This document shows, piece after piece, positions 8,516 to 17,166 of a stretch of 64,000 nucleotides of DNA (position 1 is the first letter of the stretch; each line of letters opens with the position of its first letter). The notes beneath the pieces are model-generated. The model was not told where the DNA came from, did no database searches, and saw only the letters and a list, made by a program, of their open reading frames with translations. The translations under genes were made by a program, and so were the position numbers. The DNA comes from Azospirillum oryzae (lineage in GTDB: Bacteria > Pseudomonadota > Alphaproteobacteria > Azospirillales > Azospirillaceae): positions 1,906,501-1,970,500 of the forward strand of contig NZ_FXAK01000007.1 of the NCBI RefSeq assembly GCF_900177515.1. Reading direction: 5' to 3'.

Positions 8516-8824
8516 CTACAGCAGGCGGCGCAGCAGCACGACGGCGACAACACCAGCCACCACGGCGACCACCATCGGCACGCGCCGGGCAATCAGGCAG
8601 ACGAAGGCGGCGGCCAGCGCGTCGGAGGGGCGCGACAGGGCGGCGGGCGCCACCAGGGCGACCAGAACCGCGCCCGGCGTCGCCTCCAGTGCCGCGCTCG
8701 CCGCCCGGCCGGGCCGCACCCGTGCGATCAGCCACGGGCCGCCGATCCGCGTCATCCAGGTGACCAGCGCCCCGCCCAGCACGATGGCGAAGACGCTCCA
8801 ATCGAGATGCAGCGACTCAAGCAT
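8516..8824 (-). CDS. azlD: AzlD-family branched-chain amino acid exporter subunit
   Basis: A 102-aa very hydrophobic protein with about four membrane segments. GALVTWMTRIGG near the N-terminus and the later PAALSRPSDALAA segment are typical of AzlD/YgaH. AzlD works with AzlC to export branched-chain amino acids or related compounds. The ATG at 8824 overlaps the end of azlC by 8 bases, so the two are translationally coupled. Confidence 0.88.
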   Translation of the reverse strand: MLESLHLDWSVFAIVLGGALVTWMTRIGGPWLIARVRPGRAASAALEATPGAVLVALVAPAALSRPSDALAAAFVCLIARRVPMVVAVVAGVVAVVLLRRLL

Positions 8825-9539
8825 CCTGCGCCCTCCCCTGCCCCTTGGCTTGAAGGGCGGCGACCGATCCGCCGGCCAGCGCACCGGCCAGTATGTGCCA
8901 GGTCCCTCCGGAGGACAGCGCATGCACCGCCAGCGCGGCGGCGGCGCTCGCCAGCCAGGGCGGCAGCGAACCGACGCCGCGCCAGAACCCGGCCAGCAGG
9001 CAAAGGAAAACGGCGATGAAGGTGAAATCCAGCCCCCAGGCGGTCGGGTCGGCGATCAGCGCGCCGGCCAGCGTCCCCGCCACCGTGCTGGACAGCCACG
9101 CCAGATAGAGCGTCGCCGCCACCCCGTACCAGTAGGCGAGCGTCAGCTCCGGCCCACGGCGGAGCGCCAGCGCCCATTGCTCGTCGGTCATGAAGAACAG
9201 CGCCAGCCCCGCCCGCGCGCAGGGGATGCCGCGGAAGCGCGGCTCCAGCGTCGCGCCCATCAGCAGGTGGCGCAGGTTAACCAGCAGGATGGCGCCGACC
9301 ACCGCCAACCCGGCACTGCCCTTGTCCAGCAGTTCGACGGCGACGAACTGGGAACTGCCGGCGAAGACCAGCGCGCTCATCAGCCCCATGTCCAACGCCG
9401 ACAAGCCGGCCTTGGCGGCGAGGCTGCCCAGCAGGAAGCCGAAGGGAACCGCGCCCGCCACGATAGGCAGGCAATGGACGACGCCCACCGCGAACTCCTG
9501 CCGCGGGGATGCCGGGATGGTGATGCTGTCCATGCTCAT
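8817..9539 (-). CDS. azlC: AzlC-family branched-chain amino acid exporter subunit
   Basis: A 240-aa membrane protein of the AzlC/YgaZ family, the large subunit of the AzlCD exporter. The N-terminal motif PIVAGAVPFGFLLGSLA and the conserved FAGSSQFVAVEL and NLRHLLMGATL segments are clear. The start is taken at the first of two closely spaced ATGs (9539 or 9533); no strong ribosome binding site separates them. It follows an AraC-type regulator by only 10 bases, so araC-azlC-azlD is probably one operon, with the regulator sensing the exported compound (inference). Confidence 0.9.
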   Translation of the reverse strand: MSMDSITIPASPRQEFAVGVVHCLPIVAGAVPFGFLLGSLAAKAGLSALDMGLMSALVFAGSSQFVAVELLDKGSAGLAVVGAILLVNLRHLLMGATLEPRFRGIPCARAGLALFFMTDEQWALALRRGPELTLAYWYGVAATLYLAWLSSTVAGTLAGALIADPTAWGLDFTFIAVFLCLLAGFWRGVGSLPPWLASAAAALAVHALSSGGTWHILAGALAGGSVAALQAKGQGRAQDA

Positions 9540-9549
9540 GTGCGGGAAG

Positions 9550-10434
9550 CTAGGCGGTCGCGGCGGGCGCGTCTTGGATGGGATTGCTGCCGCGCCGGTA
9601 TTGGCCGGGAGAGACGCCGACCCGCCCCTTGAACACCCGGTTGAAATGCGCCTGATCGCAGAAGCCGCAGGCCAGCGCGACATCGGCCAGTGGCAGAGGC
9701 CCGGCGAGCAGCCGCTTGGCCTGGGCGACGCGCCGGTCGGTCAGATAACCGTGCGGTGTGGTGCCAACCGCCGCGCGGAAGACGCGCAGCAGGTGGAAGC
9801 GGCTGAGCCCCGCCGCCTCGGCCAGATCGGCCAGTTCCACCGGGCTGTCGAGGTGGGCATCCAGATACTCCCGCGCGCGGCGGACGGCCGCCGACTCCTG
9901 CCCGACGTCGCGCGGGCGGGCGGTCAGGTCGCCGTGGCGCAAAGCCAGAGCGGTGAAGGCGCGCAACGCGTCGGTGTCGGTGCTCAGCGGTTCGCGGTAC
10001 GGCCCCTCCAGCCCATGGTGCAGGCCGCGCAGAGCCTGGAACAATTCCGCGTCGTCCAGTTCGGTGGCGGCGAAATGCGGGGCAACGGGCCGTCCCAGCG
10101 CCTCGGTCATCGCCTGTTCGAACAGCGCCACCGAGGGATAGAACATGCGGTAGGCATAGCCGTCCTCGGCCGGGCGGCCGTCATGCAGCACCTCCGGGTC
10201 CAGCACAACCACCTGTCCGGCCCGCGCCACCCGGTCGGCACCGCGGCAGCGGTACAGCTCGGTCCCGGCGGTGATGACTCCGACCACATAGGTCTCGTGC
10301 GTGTGCGGCGCGTAGCTGTGGCGCTGGAAGCGGGCGTTCAGGCATTCCATGCCGTCGAAGCGCGCCTCCCGCCACAGCCGGGCGAAATCGCCGCCGCCGG
10401 CCGGTGTCCGGGTCAGTGCTGATTGCTGGTCCAT
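9550..10434 (-). CDS. AraC-family transcriptional regulator of the azlCD operon
   Basis: A 294-aa regulator. The N-terminal cupin-like effector domain (about residues 30-150, with PHTHETYVVGVITAG and AGQVVVLDPEVLHDG) precedes a C-terminal double helix-turn-helix (about 185-285, with LADLAEAAGLSRFHLLRVF and VALACGFCDQAHFNRVFK). AraC proteins of this type frequently adjoin azlCD genes and are thought to control amino acid efflux. The gene is first in the probable operon with azlC and azlD. The effector is not identifiable. Confidence 0.9.
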   Translation of the reverse strand: MDQQSALTRTPAGGGDFARLWREARFDGMECLNARFQRHSYAPHTHETYVVGVITAGTELYRCRGADRVARAGQVVVLDPEVLHDGRPAEDGYAYRMFYPSVALFEQAMTEALGRPVAPHFAATELDDAELFQALRGLHHGLEGPYREPLSTDTDALRAFTALALRHGDLTARPRDVGQESAAVRRAREYLDAHLDSPVELADLAEAAGLSRFHLLRVFRAAVGTTPHGYLTDRRVAQAKRLLAGPLPLADVALACGFCDQAHFNRVFKGRVGVSPGQYRRGSNPIQDAPAATA

Positions 10435-10484
10435 GCCGCAGTCTAACAGGTGGGCGCGGCGGTCGTCTTGGACAGGATTGCGGC

Positions 10485-12035
10485 CTAGATGATGCGCCGG
10501 CCGACGGCATGTTCCGCCGGATCACCGGGATGGTCGGGGAACGGGAAGCCATGGCCCGGCTGGTGGCTGTCATGGACCAGACAGGCATCGGCGATCAGCG
10601 GCCACAGGTGGGAGCGGAGGAAGCGCTGGTCCTGCCAGCGGTCGGCCTCCGCCGCGGCGAAGCGGTCGATCAGCGGTTCCAGCGGCGGCAGCAGGCCGGC
10701 GACCCCGCCCCACATGCCGGCCAGCATAAGCTCGCTGTGCAGCGGGTGGTCGCGCATGACGTGGAAGGGCTTGCCGGACGCGATCCACGCCTCCACCGCC
10801 GCGCGCTCGCGCGGGCCGACCCGCGAATCGCAGTCGCGGCAGATGAAGCGCCGGACGGTTGGATCGTCGGAGGCGAGGAAGCGCCAATAGAGGCCGCTGA
10901 TCGGGCCGCTGTCGGGCGGCATCACCACCCGCTCAGCCCCCAGCGCGTCCAGTTCCGCCAGAACCTCCGGCGGCACGCTGTCGTCGTGGTAAATCCGGCA
11001 GGTCCAGCCGGGATAGACCGACCGCACCAGCCGGGCATTCTCCAGCGCCCCGCGACGGTAGACGTCGGCCGCTCCCCACAGGCTGAAGGCCACCACGTCG
11101 CAGATGCGCCTTTCCGGAGCGGTCGGGCGGTCGCGAAGCGGCGGCAGGGCGAGCACCGCGCCTTCCCGCGCCGCCAGTTGCGCCTTCTGCGTCAGAAGCC
11201 TGTCGATCTGGATCAGCGATTCCGCCTCCCGATAGGTCTGGAACAGAAGGATGGCGAGGTTCTCGCGCGCATCAAGGAAATCGGGCGCCAGCACCACCGC
11301 CCGGCTCAGACTCGTCGCCGCCTGTTCCAGCGCCTCCAGATCCAGGCCCGCCGCTTGCCGGGTCAGGATGCCGAGGTTGAAGACCGCCCCGACATGGTCG
11401 GGCTGCAGCGCCAGTGCCTGCCGATAGCAGGCCAGCCCATCACCCGGCCGGCCGGCGCGGGACAAGGCGTTGCCAAGCTGGAACAGCCGCTCCACCGTCG
11501 GCGGTTCCTCCGCAATCAAGCGCGACAGGTCGGCGACCGCCGCCTCTGCCCGACCCCGCTCCAGATGGTGGATGCCGCGCAGTTCCAACAGCAGGGACAA
11601 GCGCTGCCGGGTTTCGCCGTCCTGCGGATCCAGCGCCAACGCCCGGCCCAGCGCGTCAATGGCGGCGTCGGTGTCGCCGGTCATCTGCGCCGCCACACCG
11701 AGGAGTGCCAGGGCCGCCGCGTCGTCGGGTTGCAGGGCGGCTGCGCGGCGCAGATTGGCCATGGCCTCCGCCGGCTGGCCCAGCGCCTGATGGACCTTGC
11801 CGAGATCGCGGTGGTAATCGGCGACGTCCGGCTGGGCGCGTACCGCCGCGGCGATGCGCGGCGCCGCGGCCTCCAGACGGCCGGTCTGTGCCAGCAGCAT
11901 CCCCAGCAGATGGGAGGCGGCATGCGTCGCGGGGGCGGCATCGAGGACGCGGCCATAGAGGATTTCCGCCTCCCGCAGCCGCCCGGCCCCGTGATGGTCG
12001 ACGGCGACCCGCAAGGCTTCCTGAATCGAGGCCAT
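10485..12035 (-). CDS. TPR protein with C-terminal glycosyltransferase-like domain
   Basis: A 516-aa protein. The first 270 or so residues are tandem tetratricopeptide repeats (for example AGRLREAEILYGRVLDAAP and QPDHVGAVFNLGILTR). The C-terminal half (about 310-516) has no repeats and contains SLWGAADVYRRGAL, PGWTCRIYHDD, a DxD-like FICRDCDSRVG and MRDHPLHSELMLAGMWG. The DxD plus the RDHP...GMWG pattern suggests a metal-dependent GT-A-type sugar transferase. This assignment is inference; donor and acceptor are unknown. The start at 12035 has GGGGAG five bases upstream. The frame stays open 9 codons further upstream without a better site. Confidence 0.75.
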   Translation of the reverse strand: MASIQEALRVAVDHHGAGRLREAEILYGRVLDAAPATHAASHLLGMLLAQTGRLEAAAPRIAAAVRAQPDVADYHRDLGKVHQALGQPAEAMANLRRAAALQPDDAAALALLGVAAQMTGDTDAAIDALGRALALDPQDGETRQRLSLLLELRGIHHLERGRAEAAVADLSRLIAEEPPTVERLFQLGNALSRAGRPGDGLACYRQALALQPDHVGAVFNLGILTRQAAGLDLEALEQAATSLSRAVVLAPDFLDARENLAILLFQTYREAESLIQIDRLLTQKAQLAAREGAVLALPPLRDRPTAPERRICDVVAFSLWGAADVYRRGALENARLVRSVYPGWTCRIYHDDSVPPEVLAELDALGAERVVMPPDSGPISGLYWRFLASDDPTVRRFICRDCDSRVGPRERAAVEAWIASGKPFHVMRDHPLHSELMLAGMWGGVAGLLPPLEPLIDRFAAAEADRWQDQRFLRSHLWPLIADACLVHDSHQPGHGFPFPDHPGDPAEHAVGRRII

Positions 12036-12204
12036 GACACTCCCCAAACACATCGCGGACAATGACGGGCGAAGCGGCCGATGGCATGCCGACCCCTGCG
12101 TTACACACTGTTACACAGCAGCACCCCGCCGGATATTGTCCAGTTACAGTCGCGCGCGATCATGGACGCCAACAAGAAACGACACCGGATCAAGGGCGAC
12201 TGCC

Positions 12205-12714
12205 ATGACCATCATCAAGACCATGACCCGCGACGTGGTCACCCCCGTCACCATCGTCACCTTCGTCGTGTCCACGGTGACCGGCGTGATGCTGCTCCTG
12301 CACTGGAACACCGGGCTGGTGCGCTTCTCCCACGAATGGCTGAGCATGCTGTTCTCCGCCATCGCGCTCTGGCATCTGGCGAAGAACTGGCGGGCGTTCC
12401 TGGGCTATCTGAAGCGGTATGCCGCGCAAGCCGCCTTCATCGCCAGCATCGTCGTGTCGGTGGTCTTCACCGGCATGACCGGAACCACCGGCGGCGGCAG
12501 CGTCAATCCGGGGGCGGTGTTCGGCGCACTGTCCGGCGCGACGCTTGAAGCGGCGGCGCCGGCGCTGGGGCTGACGCCGGACAAGGCGGTGGAGGTGCTG
12601 AAGGCCGCCAACATCGACGCCGCACCGGGCGAGACCCTGACCGCCATCGGCGAGCGTTCCGGCAGGAACGGCGCGGCGGTCGCCAGCCTGCTGGCGGCGA
12701 AGCGGCCTCGCTGA
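12205..12714 (+). CDS. DUF4405-type membrane protein (cytochrome b561-like)
   Basis: A 169-aa protein with three predicted membrane helices (about residues 11-32, 43-60 and 74-92). Histidines at about 33, 43 and 57 (LLHWNTG, FSHEWL, ALWHLAKNW) resemble the haem-ligand arrangement of DUF4405/b561-like domains. The C-terminus (from about 120) looks soluble and helical, with GLTPDKAVEVLKAANIDA. The function is not known; haem binding is inference. The start is the ATG that opens the hydrophobic region. An upstream frame reaches back over the neighbouring gene and is unlikely to be translated. Confidence 0.7.
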   Translation: MTIIKTMTRDVVTPVTIVTFVVSTVTGVMLLLHWNTGLVRFSHEWLSMLFSAIALWHLAKNWRAFLGYLKRYAAQAAFIASIVVSVVFTGMTGTTGGGSVNPGAVFGALSGATLEAAAPALGLTPDKAVEVLKAANIDAAPGETLTAIGERSGRNGAAVASLLAAKRPR

Positions 12715-12723
12715 GCCGGACGC

Positions 12724-15700
12724 CTACTCCTCGTCGCCGTCCCCGTCGCCGAGCAGATAGTCGATGTCGCCGCCATCGAGCGCGCTGACCAGCCCCTTGC
12801 CCTCGATGGTGGCGGCGGACAGGCTGCCCTTGCGGCGTTGAAGGTCGAGGATGCGTTCCTCCACCGTGTTGGCGGCGATCAGCTTGTAGACGAAGACCGG
12901 CTTGTCCTGGCCGATGCGATAGGCGCGGTCGGTCGCCTGATCCTCAGCGGCCGGGTTCCACCAGGGATCGTAGTGGATCACCGTGTCGGCGGCGGTCAGG
13001 TTCAGGCCGCGCCCGCCCGCCTTCAGGCTGATGAGGAAGACGGGGACCTCGCGGTTCTGGAAGCGGTTCACCGGCTCGGCGCGGTCCAGCGTGCGGCCGG
13101 TCAGCTCGACATAGGGGATGTGCGCCTTCTCCAGCTCCAGCTTGATCAGGTCGAGCATGGTGGTGAACTGCGAGAAGATCAGGATGCGCCGGCCTTCCGG
13201 CACCATCTCCTTCACCATCTCGGTCAGGGCGTGCAGCTTGGCGCTCGGCCGCATCTTGCCGCCCAGCGCCGCGATGGATTTCAGCAGACGCGGGTCGCAG
13301 CAGACCTGACGCAGCTTCAACAGCGCGTCGATCACCGCGATGGCGTTCTGGCCCAGCCCCTTGCCGCTGGCGGCCAGCGCCGCGCGCACCGTTTCGTTCA
13401 CCGACAGGCGGATGGTCTCGTAGAGGTCGCGCTGGTCGCGTTCGAGGTCGATGCGCACCACCACCTCGGTCTTCGGCGGCAGTTCCTTCGCCACCGCCTC
13501 CTTGGTGCGGCGGAGCAGGAAGGGGCGGATGCGGCGCATCAGCAGGTTGGCGCGGGTGTTGTCGCCACGCTTTTCGATGGGCACGCGGTACCGCTTGCCG
13601 AACTCCTTGCGGTCGCCCAGCAGGCCCGGCATCAGGAAGGCGAACTGGCTCCACAACTCGCCCAGATTGTTCTCAACCGGCGTGCCGGACAGGCAGAGCC
13701 GGTGCCGCGCCGGCAGCGCCGCCACCGCGCGGGTGGCCTTGCCGTCGGGGTTCTTGATCGCCTGCGCCTCGTCCAGCACGATCATGTGCCAGGTCAGGCG
13801 CTTCAGCAGATCGACGTCGCGCCCCACCACGCCGTAGGTGGTGACGACGATGTGGGCGCGATCGAGTTCCGCCAGCTTGCCGTGGCGGTCGACGCCGTGC
13901 AGCACGACGACGCGCAGATGCGGCGTGAAGCGCTCCGCCTCCGCCACCCAGTTGGGCACGAGACTGGTCGGCACCACGACGAGGCAGGGATCGGTCAGCC
14001 GGCCCTCATGCTCCTCCATGGCGATGTGGGCCAGCGTCTGGGCGGTCTTGCCCAGGCCCATATCGTCGGCGAGGATGCCGGCGACGTTGTTGGCGCGCAG
14101 GCTCTGCATCCAGGCCAACCCGCCGCGCTGATAGTCACGCAACTCGCCCTTGAAGCCCGGCGGCGGGGTCATGTCGCCCGGCATCTCGTCGGCGCGCAGG
14201 CGCTGGAGATAGCCGTCGATCTGCGCCGTCTCGTCGCCGCGCCGGGCGATCAGGTCGTCGATGTCCAGCAGCGAGTCCGCCTCGGCCAGCGGAACCTTCA
14301 GCCGGTCGCCGCTGCTGCGCCCGCTGTCCAGCATGGCTTCCAGAACGCTGAGCAACCGCTCGATCCGTTCGGCCGGCAGGGCCAGGACGTTGCCGTCGTC
14401 GAGAACGATGTGGGCGCGGCCGTCGATGACACGGGTGGTCGACAGACCGCCCTTCTCCACCAGCCGGGCGAGGATCGGCAGAAGCGGCTGTCGCTCGCCG
14501 TCGATCTCGACGCCGACATCCAGGTCGAACCAGCCGTCGCCGGCATCGCGGACGGCGACCTCCACCTCCGCGCCCGGTTCGATGACCCTGGTGCCGAAAT
14601 CGGCGCCGACCTCGACGATCCAGCCGGCCTTGGTCAGGGCCGGGACCTCGTTGGTGAGAAAATGCTGCCAGCGCTCCTCGACGTCGCGGCCGGTCAGCCA
14701 GTGGACGCGGGAGCCGCGGGCGTTCAGCGCACCCTTCGGCGGCTCGATCCGCGCCTGGGCGAAGCCGAGGCCGGACAGCCGGTCCAGCGCCGCCTGCTCG
14801 TCGGCCTTGTCGCGGCGAACGAAGGTGACGTCGCCGAAGTCGTCCTCGTAACGGGCGAACTGGCGCTGGTCGTCGGGTTCGATCTCCACCGCCCGGCCGG
14901 GCTCGCCATAGTCGAAGGACAGGCGCAGCACGTCGACCAGCCCATCGGCCGGCGTCACCACGCGGCCGAGGCGGGCGATGATGCGGGGGGAGCGCTCTAC
15001 GATGGCCGCCGCGTCCGCCGCCCCGCTGCGCACGCCGGGAATGGCATTGTCGCGGAAGCTGGAACTCGGCATCGAAGGCGGCGCTGTGATGCGCGGCATC
15101 GCCGCGACGGAACTGCGCGACGGGCCGAACAGGCGCGACGGAGTTGTTTTGGACGGAACCGGCGGCGGTGGCGGGGCCGCCGGCACCGGCTTGGCCTTCG
15201 GCACTTCGACCACCTGGAGATCGACCGGAAAGACGGTGCCGGTGGCACTGTCCACGCACCAATAGGACTGGCCCTTCACCAGAACGCTGCGTTCCGGCAG
15301 GCCGGTCGGGCGCAGCTTACGGGTCGCGGGGTCGCGGAAGGCACGGACGGTGCGGCCCGGCGCCTCGGCCAGCGGGGTGCCGTCGCGCCAGCGCAGGCGG
15401 CCGGTTGCGAGCAGGCGGCGCAGCAGGCGGTCAACCGCCTCCCCCCGGCTCTTGGCAACGGGGGTGCGCTCGGTTCCGCCGCCGCCGAGCAGCCGGGCGA
15501 TGGCACGGTCGGCATCGCCGTCGACGGAGCGCGGGGCCTTGGCCAGCACGTCGCGCGGGCTGGCGGGGCTGGCGTCCGCCGCCCCCTCCGCCACGAACTC
15601 CACCAGGATGTAGCAGGCGACGTCGCCCTGCCCCGGCTCCAGCGTCCAACGCACGCTGCGCACCGGCTCCGGCTTCGGCACCGGGGGTGGAGGCGGAGGT

Positions 15701-16212
15701 GGGGGCGCCACGCTGCGGATCGGCGGCGGGACCGGCGGGCGGACCAGGGTCAGCGGGGGCTTGGGAGCGGGCGGCGCCGAGGGGGCCGTAGCAGGCGTGG
15801 ACGTCACCGGGACAGGCGGAGGTGGAGGAGGCGGGGCCAGCGGCGCCTTCACGTCGGCCACGTCGAACAGGGAGGCGCGGCGCCATTCCGGCCGGCTTTC
15901 CAGCGCCAGCATCGCCGCCGCCGCCATATGGGCGCAGGCGTTACGGCCACAGGAACAGCTGCGGTCGAGCACGACGCTGCGCTTGCCCTGCACCGGCGTC
16001 ACCGTCACCGCCAGCCGGCGGCCGAGATCGCTGACCTCCGCCTCGATTCGGTCGCCGCCGGGGGAACCCAGCGTCACCGCACCGGTCATCATCAGCGTGC
16101 GACCGCGCTGCAGCGTCTTGGCATCAAAGACGCGCGTCAGGTCCTCCTGACCGAAGGGGACGGCGGCGCCACCCGACGAAGGGCCACGCGGCAGGGCATC
16201 GAAAAGCGACAT
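12724..16212 (-). CDS. SWIM zinc-finger plus SNF2/DEAD helicase-like ATPase
   Basis: A 1162-aa SWI2/SNF2-family ATPase. An N-terminal SWIM finger (CSCGRNACAHMAAAA, residues about 75-90) is followed by a proline-rich linker (runs of PPPPPP near 125-185). After a long middle region comes the SNF2_N core with Walker A ADDMGLGKTAQT and Walker B DEAQAIKN. The helicase C-terminal core has SLKAGGRGLNL and the final ATDRAYRIGQ motif. Bacterial SWIM-SNF2 proteins are thought to remodel nucleic-acid/protein complexes such as RNA polymerase (RapA-like) or to act in repair; the partner is unknown. The start at 16212 is chosen because upstream codons are low-complexity and unconserved-looking. Confidence 0.9.
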   Translation of the reverse strand: MSLFDALPRGPSSGGAAVPFGQEDLTRVFDAKTLQRGRTLMMTGAVTLGSPGGDRIEAEVSDLGRRLAVTVTPVQGKRSVVLDRSCSCGRNACAHMAAAAMLALESRPEWRRASLFDVADVKAPLAPPPPPPPVPVTSTPATAPSAPPAPKPPLTLVRPPVPPPIRSVAPPPPPPPPVPKPEPVRSVRWTLEPGQGDVACYILVEFVAEGAADASPASPRDVLAKAPRSVDGDADRAIARLLGGGGTERTPVAKSRGEAVDRLLRRLLATGRLRWRDGTPLAEAPGRTVRAFRDPATRKLRPTGLPERSVLVKGQSYWCVDSATGTVFPVDLQVVEVPKAKPVPAAPPPPPVPSKTTPSRLFGPSRSSVAAMPRITAPPSMPSSSFRDNAIPGVRSGAADAAAIVERSPRIIARLGRVVTPADGLVDVLRLSFDYGEPGRAVEIEPDDQRQFARYEDDFGDVTFVRRDKADEQAALDRLSGLGFAQARIEPPKGALNARGSRVHWLTGRDVEERWQHFLTNEVPALTKAGWIVEVGADFGTRVIEPGAEVEVAVRDAGDGWFDLDVGVEIDGERQPLLPILARLVEKGGLSTTRVIDGRAHIVLDDGNVLALPAERIERLLSVLEAMLDSGRSSGDRLKVPLAEADSLLDIDDLIARRGDETAQIDGYLQRLRADEMPGDMTPPPGFKGELRDYQRGGLAWMQSLRANNVAGILADDMGLGKTAQTLAHIAMEEHEGRLTDPCLVVVPTSLVPNWVAEAERFTPHLRVVVLHGVDRHGKLAELDRAHIVVTTYGVVGRDVDLLKRLTWHMIVLDEAQAIKNPDGKATRAVAALPARHRLCLSGTPVENNLGELWSQFAFLMPGLLGDRKEFGKRYRVPIEKRGDNTRANLLMRRIRPFLLRRTKEAVAKELPPKTEVVVRIDLERDQRDLYETIRLSVNETVRAALAASGKGLGQNAIAVIDALLKLRQVCCDPRLLKSIAALGGKMRPSAKLHALTEMVKEMVPEGRRILIFSQFTTMLDLIKLELEKAHIPYVELTGRTLDRAEPVNRFQNREVPVFLISLKAGGRGLNLTAADTVIHYDPWWNPAAEDQATDRAYRIGQDKPVFVYKLIAANTVEERILDLQRRKGSLSAATIEGKGLVSALDGGDIDYLLGDGDGDEE

Positions 16213-16408
16213 GCGGTGCGAGGTGACCAGACGAAAGCTGATGGAATGGGGCGGAACGGAACGGAAACGGGGCGTCGGTATAGGATCTTGCGCGGCGTGG
16301 CGCAAGCCTTAGGCTCAAGCATTGACGCGAACGGCGCCGCATCGGCGGAACCGGGCGCGGCCGTCCGTCATAACACAGGACGCCACCGGCTTCACCCCGG
16401 TTGGTGAT

Positions 16409-17074
16409 TTACCCGCGATTGCCGGGGAACACCCGGCCGGCCAACTCGCACAGCCCCCCCTCGCTGCCCAACTGATGGGCGGCCCAGCGGATCGTCCCTT
16501 CGACGAAGGACGGATCGCCGGCATGGACCAGCAGGGCCAGCCCCAGCGCCATCGCTCCCGCCAGCCAGGGGGAGGGGCGCAGGCGCGGTACGGCGTCGTT
16601 GCGGCTGCTCCACAGGAACAGCAGGGCCGACAGCCCGCCGATCATCAGCCCGGCCACCACCTCCGCCCCCGAATGGGCGGAAACGGCGACGCGCGAGGCG
16701 CCGATGGCCAGCACCAGCGCCACCGCCGCCAGCGGCAGTGCGATGCGCAGCCGGCGCGATCTGGCGTTGCGCGCCGCCAGCGCCGACACCGACCCGTAGA
16801 AGACGGCGGAGAAGGCGGCGTGGCCGCTGGGGCTGATGAAGCGGTCGCCGGCGAACAGCGACGGGAACAGCGGAAAGTCCGGCAGGCCGCAGCCATGCCC
16901 CACCAGCTTCAGCACCACCATGGCGCCCAGGCAGAGCGACAGGGCGAGCAGCCAGCGCAACGCCAGCGGCGCCGAATGGTGCCGCCAAAGCGCAGTCGCA
17001 TAGAGGGCGGAAAGCGGGACGAGAAGGCTGCTGCTGCCCAGATGGGTGATGGCGCCGCTGGCGGTGGCGAGCAT
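16409..17074 (-). CDS. PAP2-family (phosphatidic acid phosphatase-like) membrane protein
   Basis: A 221-aa protein with about six membrane helices. PAP2 motif C2 is ISPSGHAAFSA, and motif C3 reads SRVAVSAHSGAE, where the usual final Asp is Glu. The lysine/arginine motif C1 is not obvious. Family members remove phosphate from lipid phosphates such as undecaprenyl diphosphate or phosphatidic acid. Because C1 is degenerate and C3 is altered, activity is uncertain. It lies between the SNF2 gene and pleD in the same direction, with gaps of about 90 and 200 bases. Confidence 0.8.
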   Translation of the reverse strand: MLATASGAITHLGSSSLLVPLSALYATALWRHHSAPLALRWLLALSLCLGAMVVLKLVGHGCGLPDFPLFPSLFAGDRFISPSGHAAFSAVFYGSVSALAARNARSRRLRIALPLAAVALVLAIGASRVAVSAHSGAEVVAGLMIGGLSALLFLWSSRNDAVPRLRPSPWLAGAMALGLALLVHAGDPSFVEGTIRWAAHQLGSEGGLCELAGRVFPGNRG

Positions 17075-17166
17075 CGGTCCCCCATGGATGCCGGTGGAAA
17101 CGAACGGCTTTGCCAGATGGTGCGGCGCAGCAGGATCGGCAAGAGGACGAGTCGAAAGCCCCGCCC

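Noticed and set aside
12838..16407. Long open frame (about 1190 codons) on the plus strand, antisense to the SNF2 gene
   Set aside because: A GC-rich codon-bias shadow: His/Gln/Arg-rich composition with no motifs, while the other strand has a full helicase.
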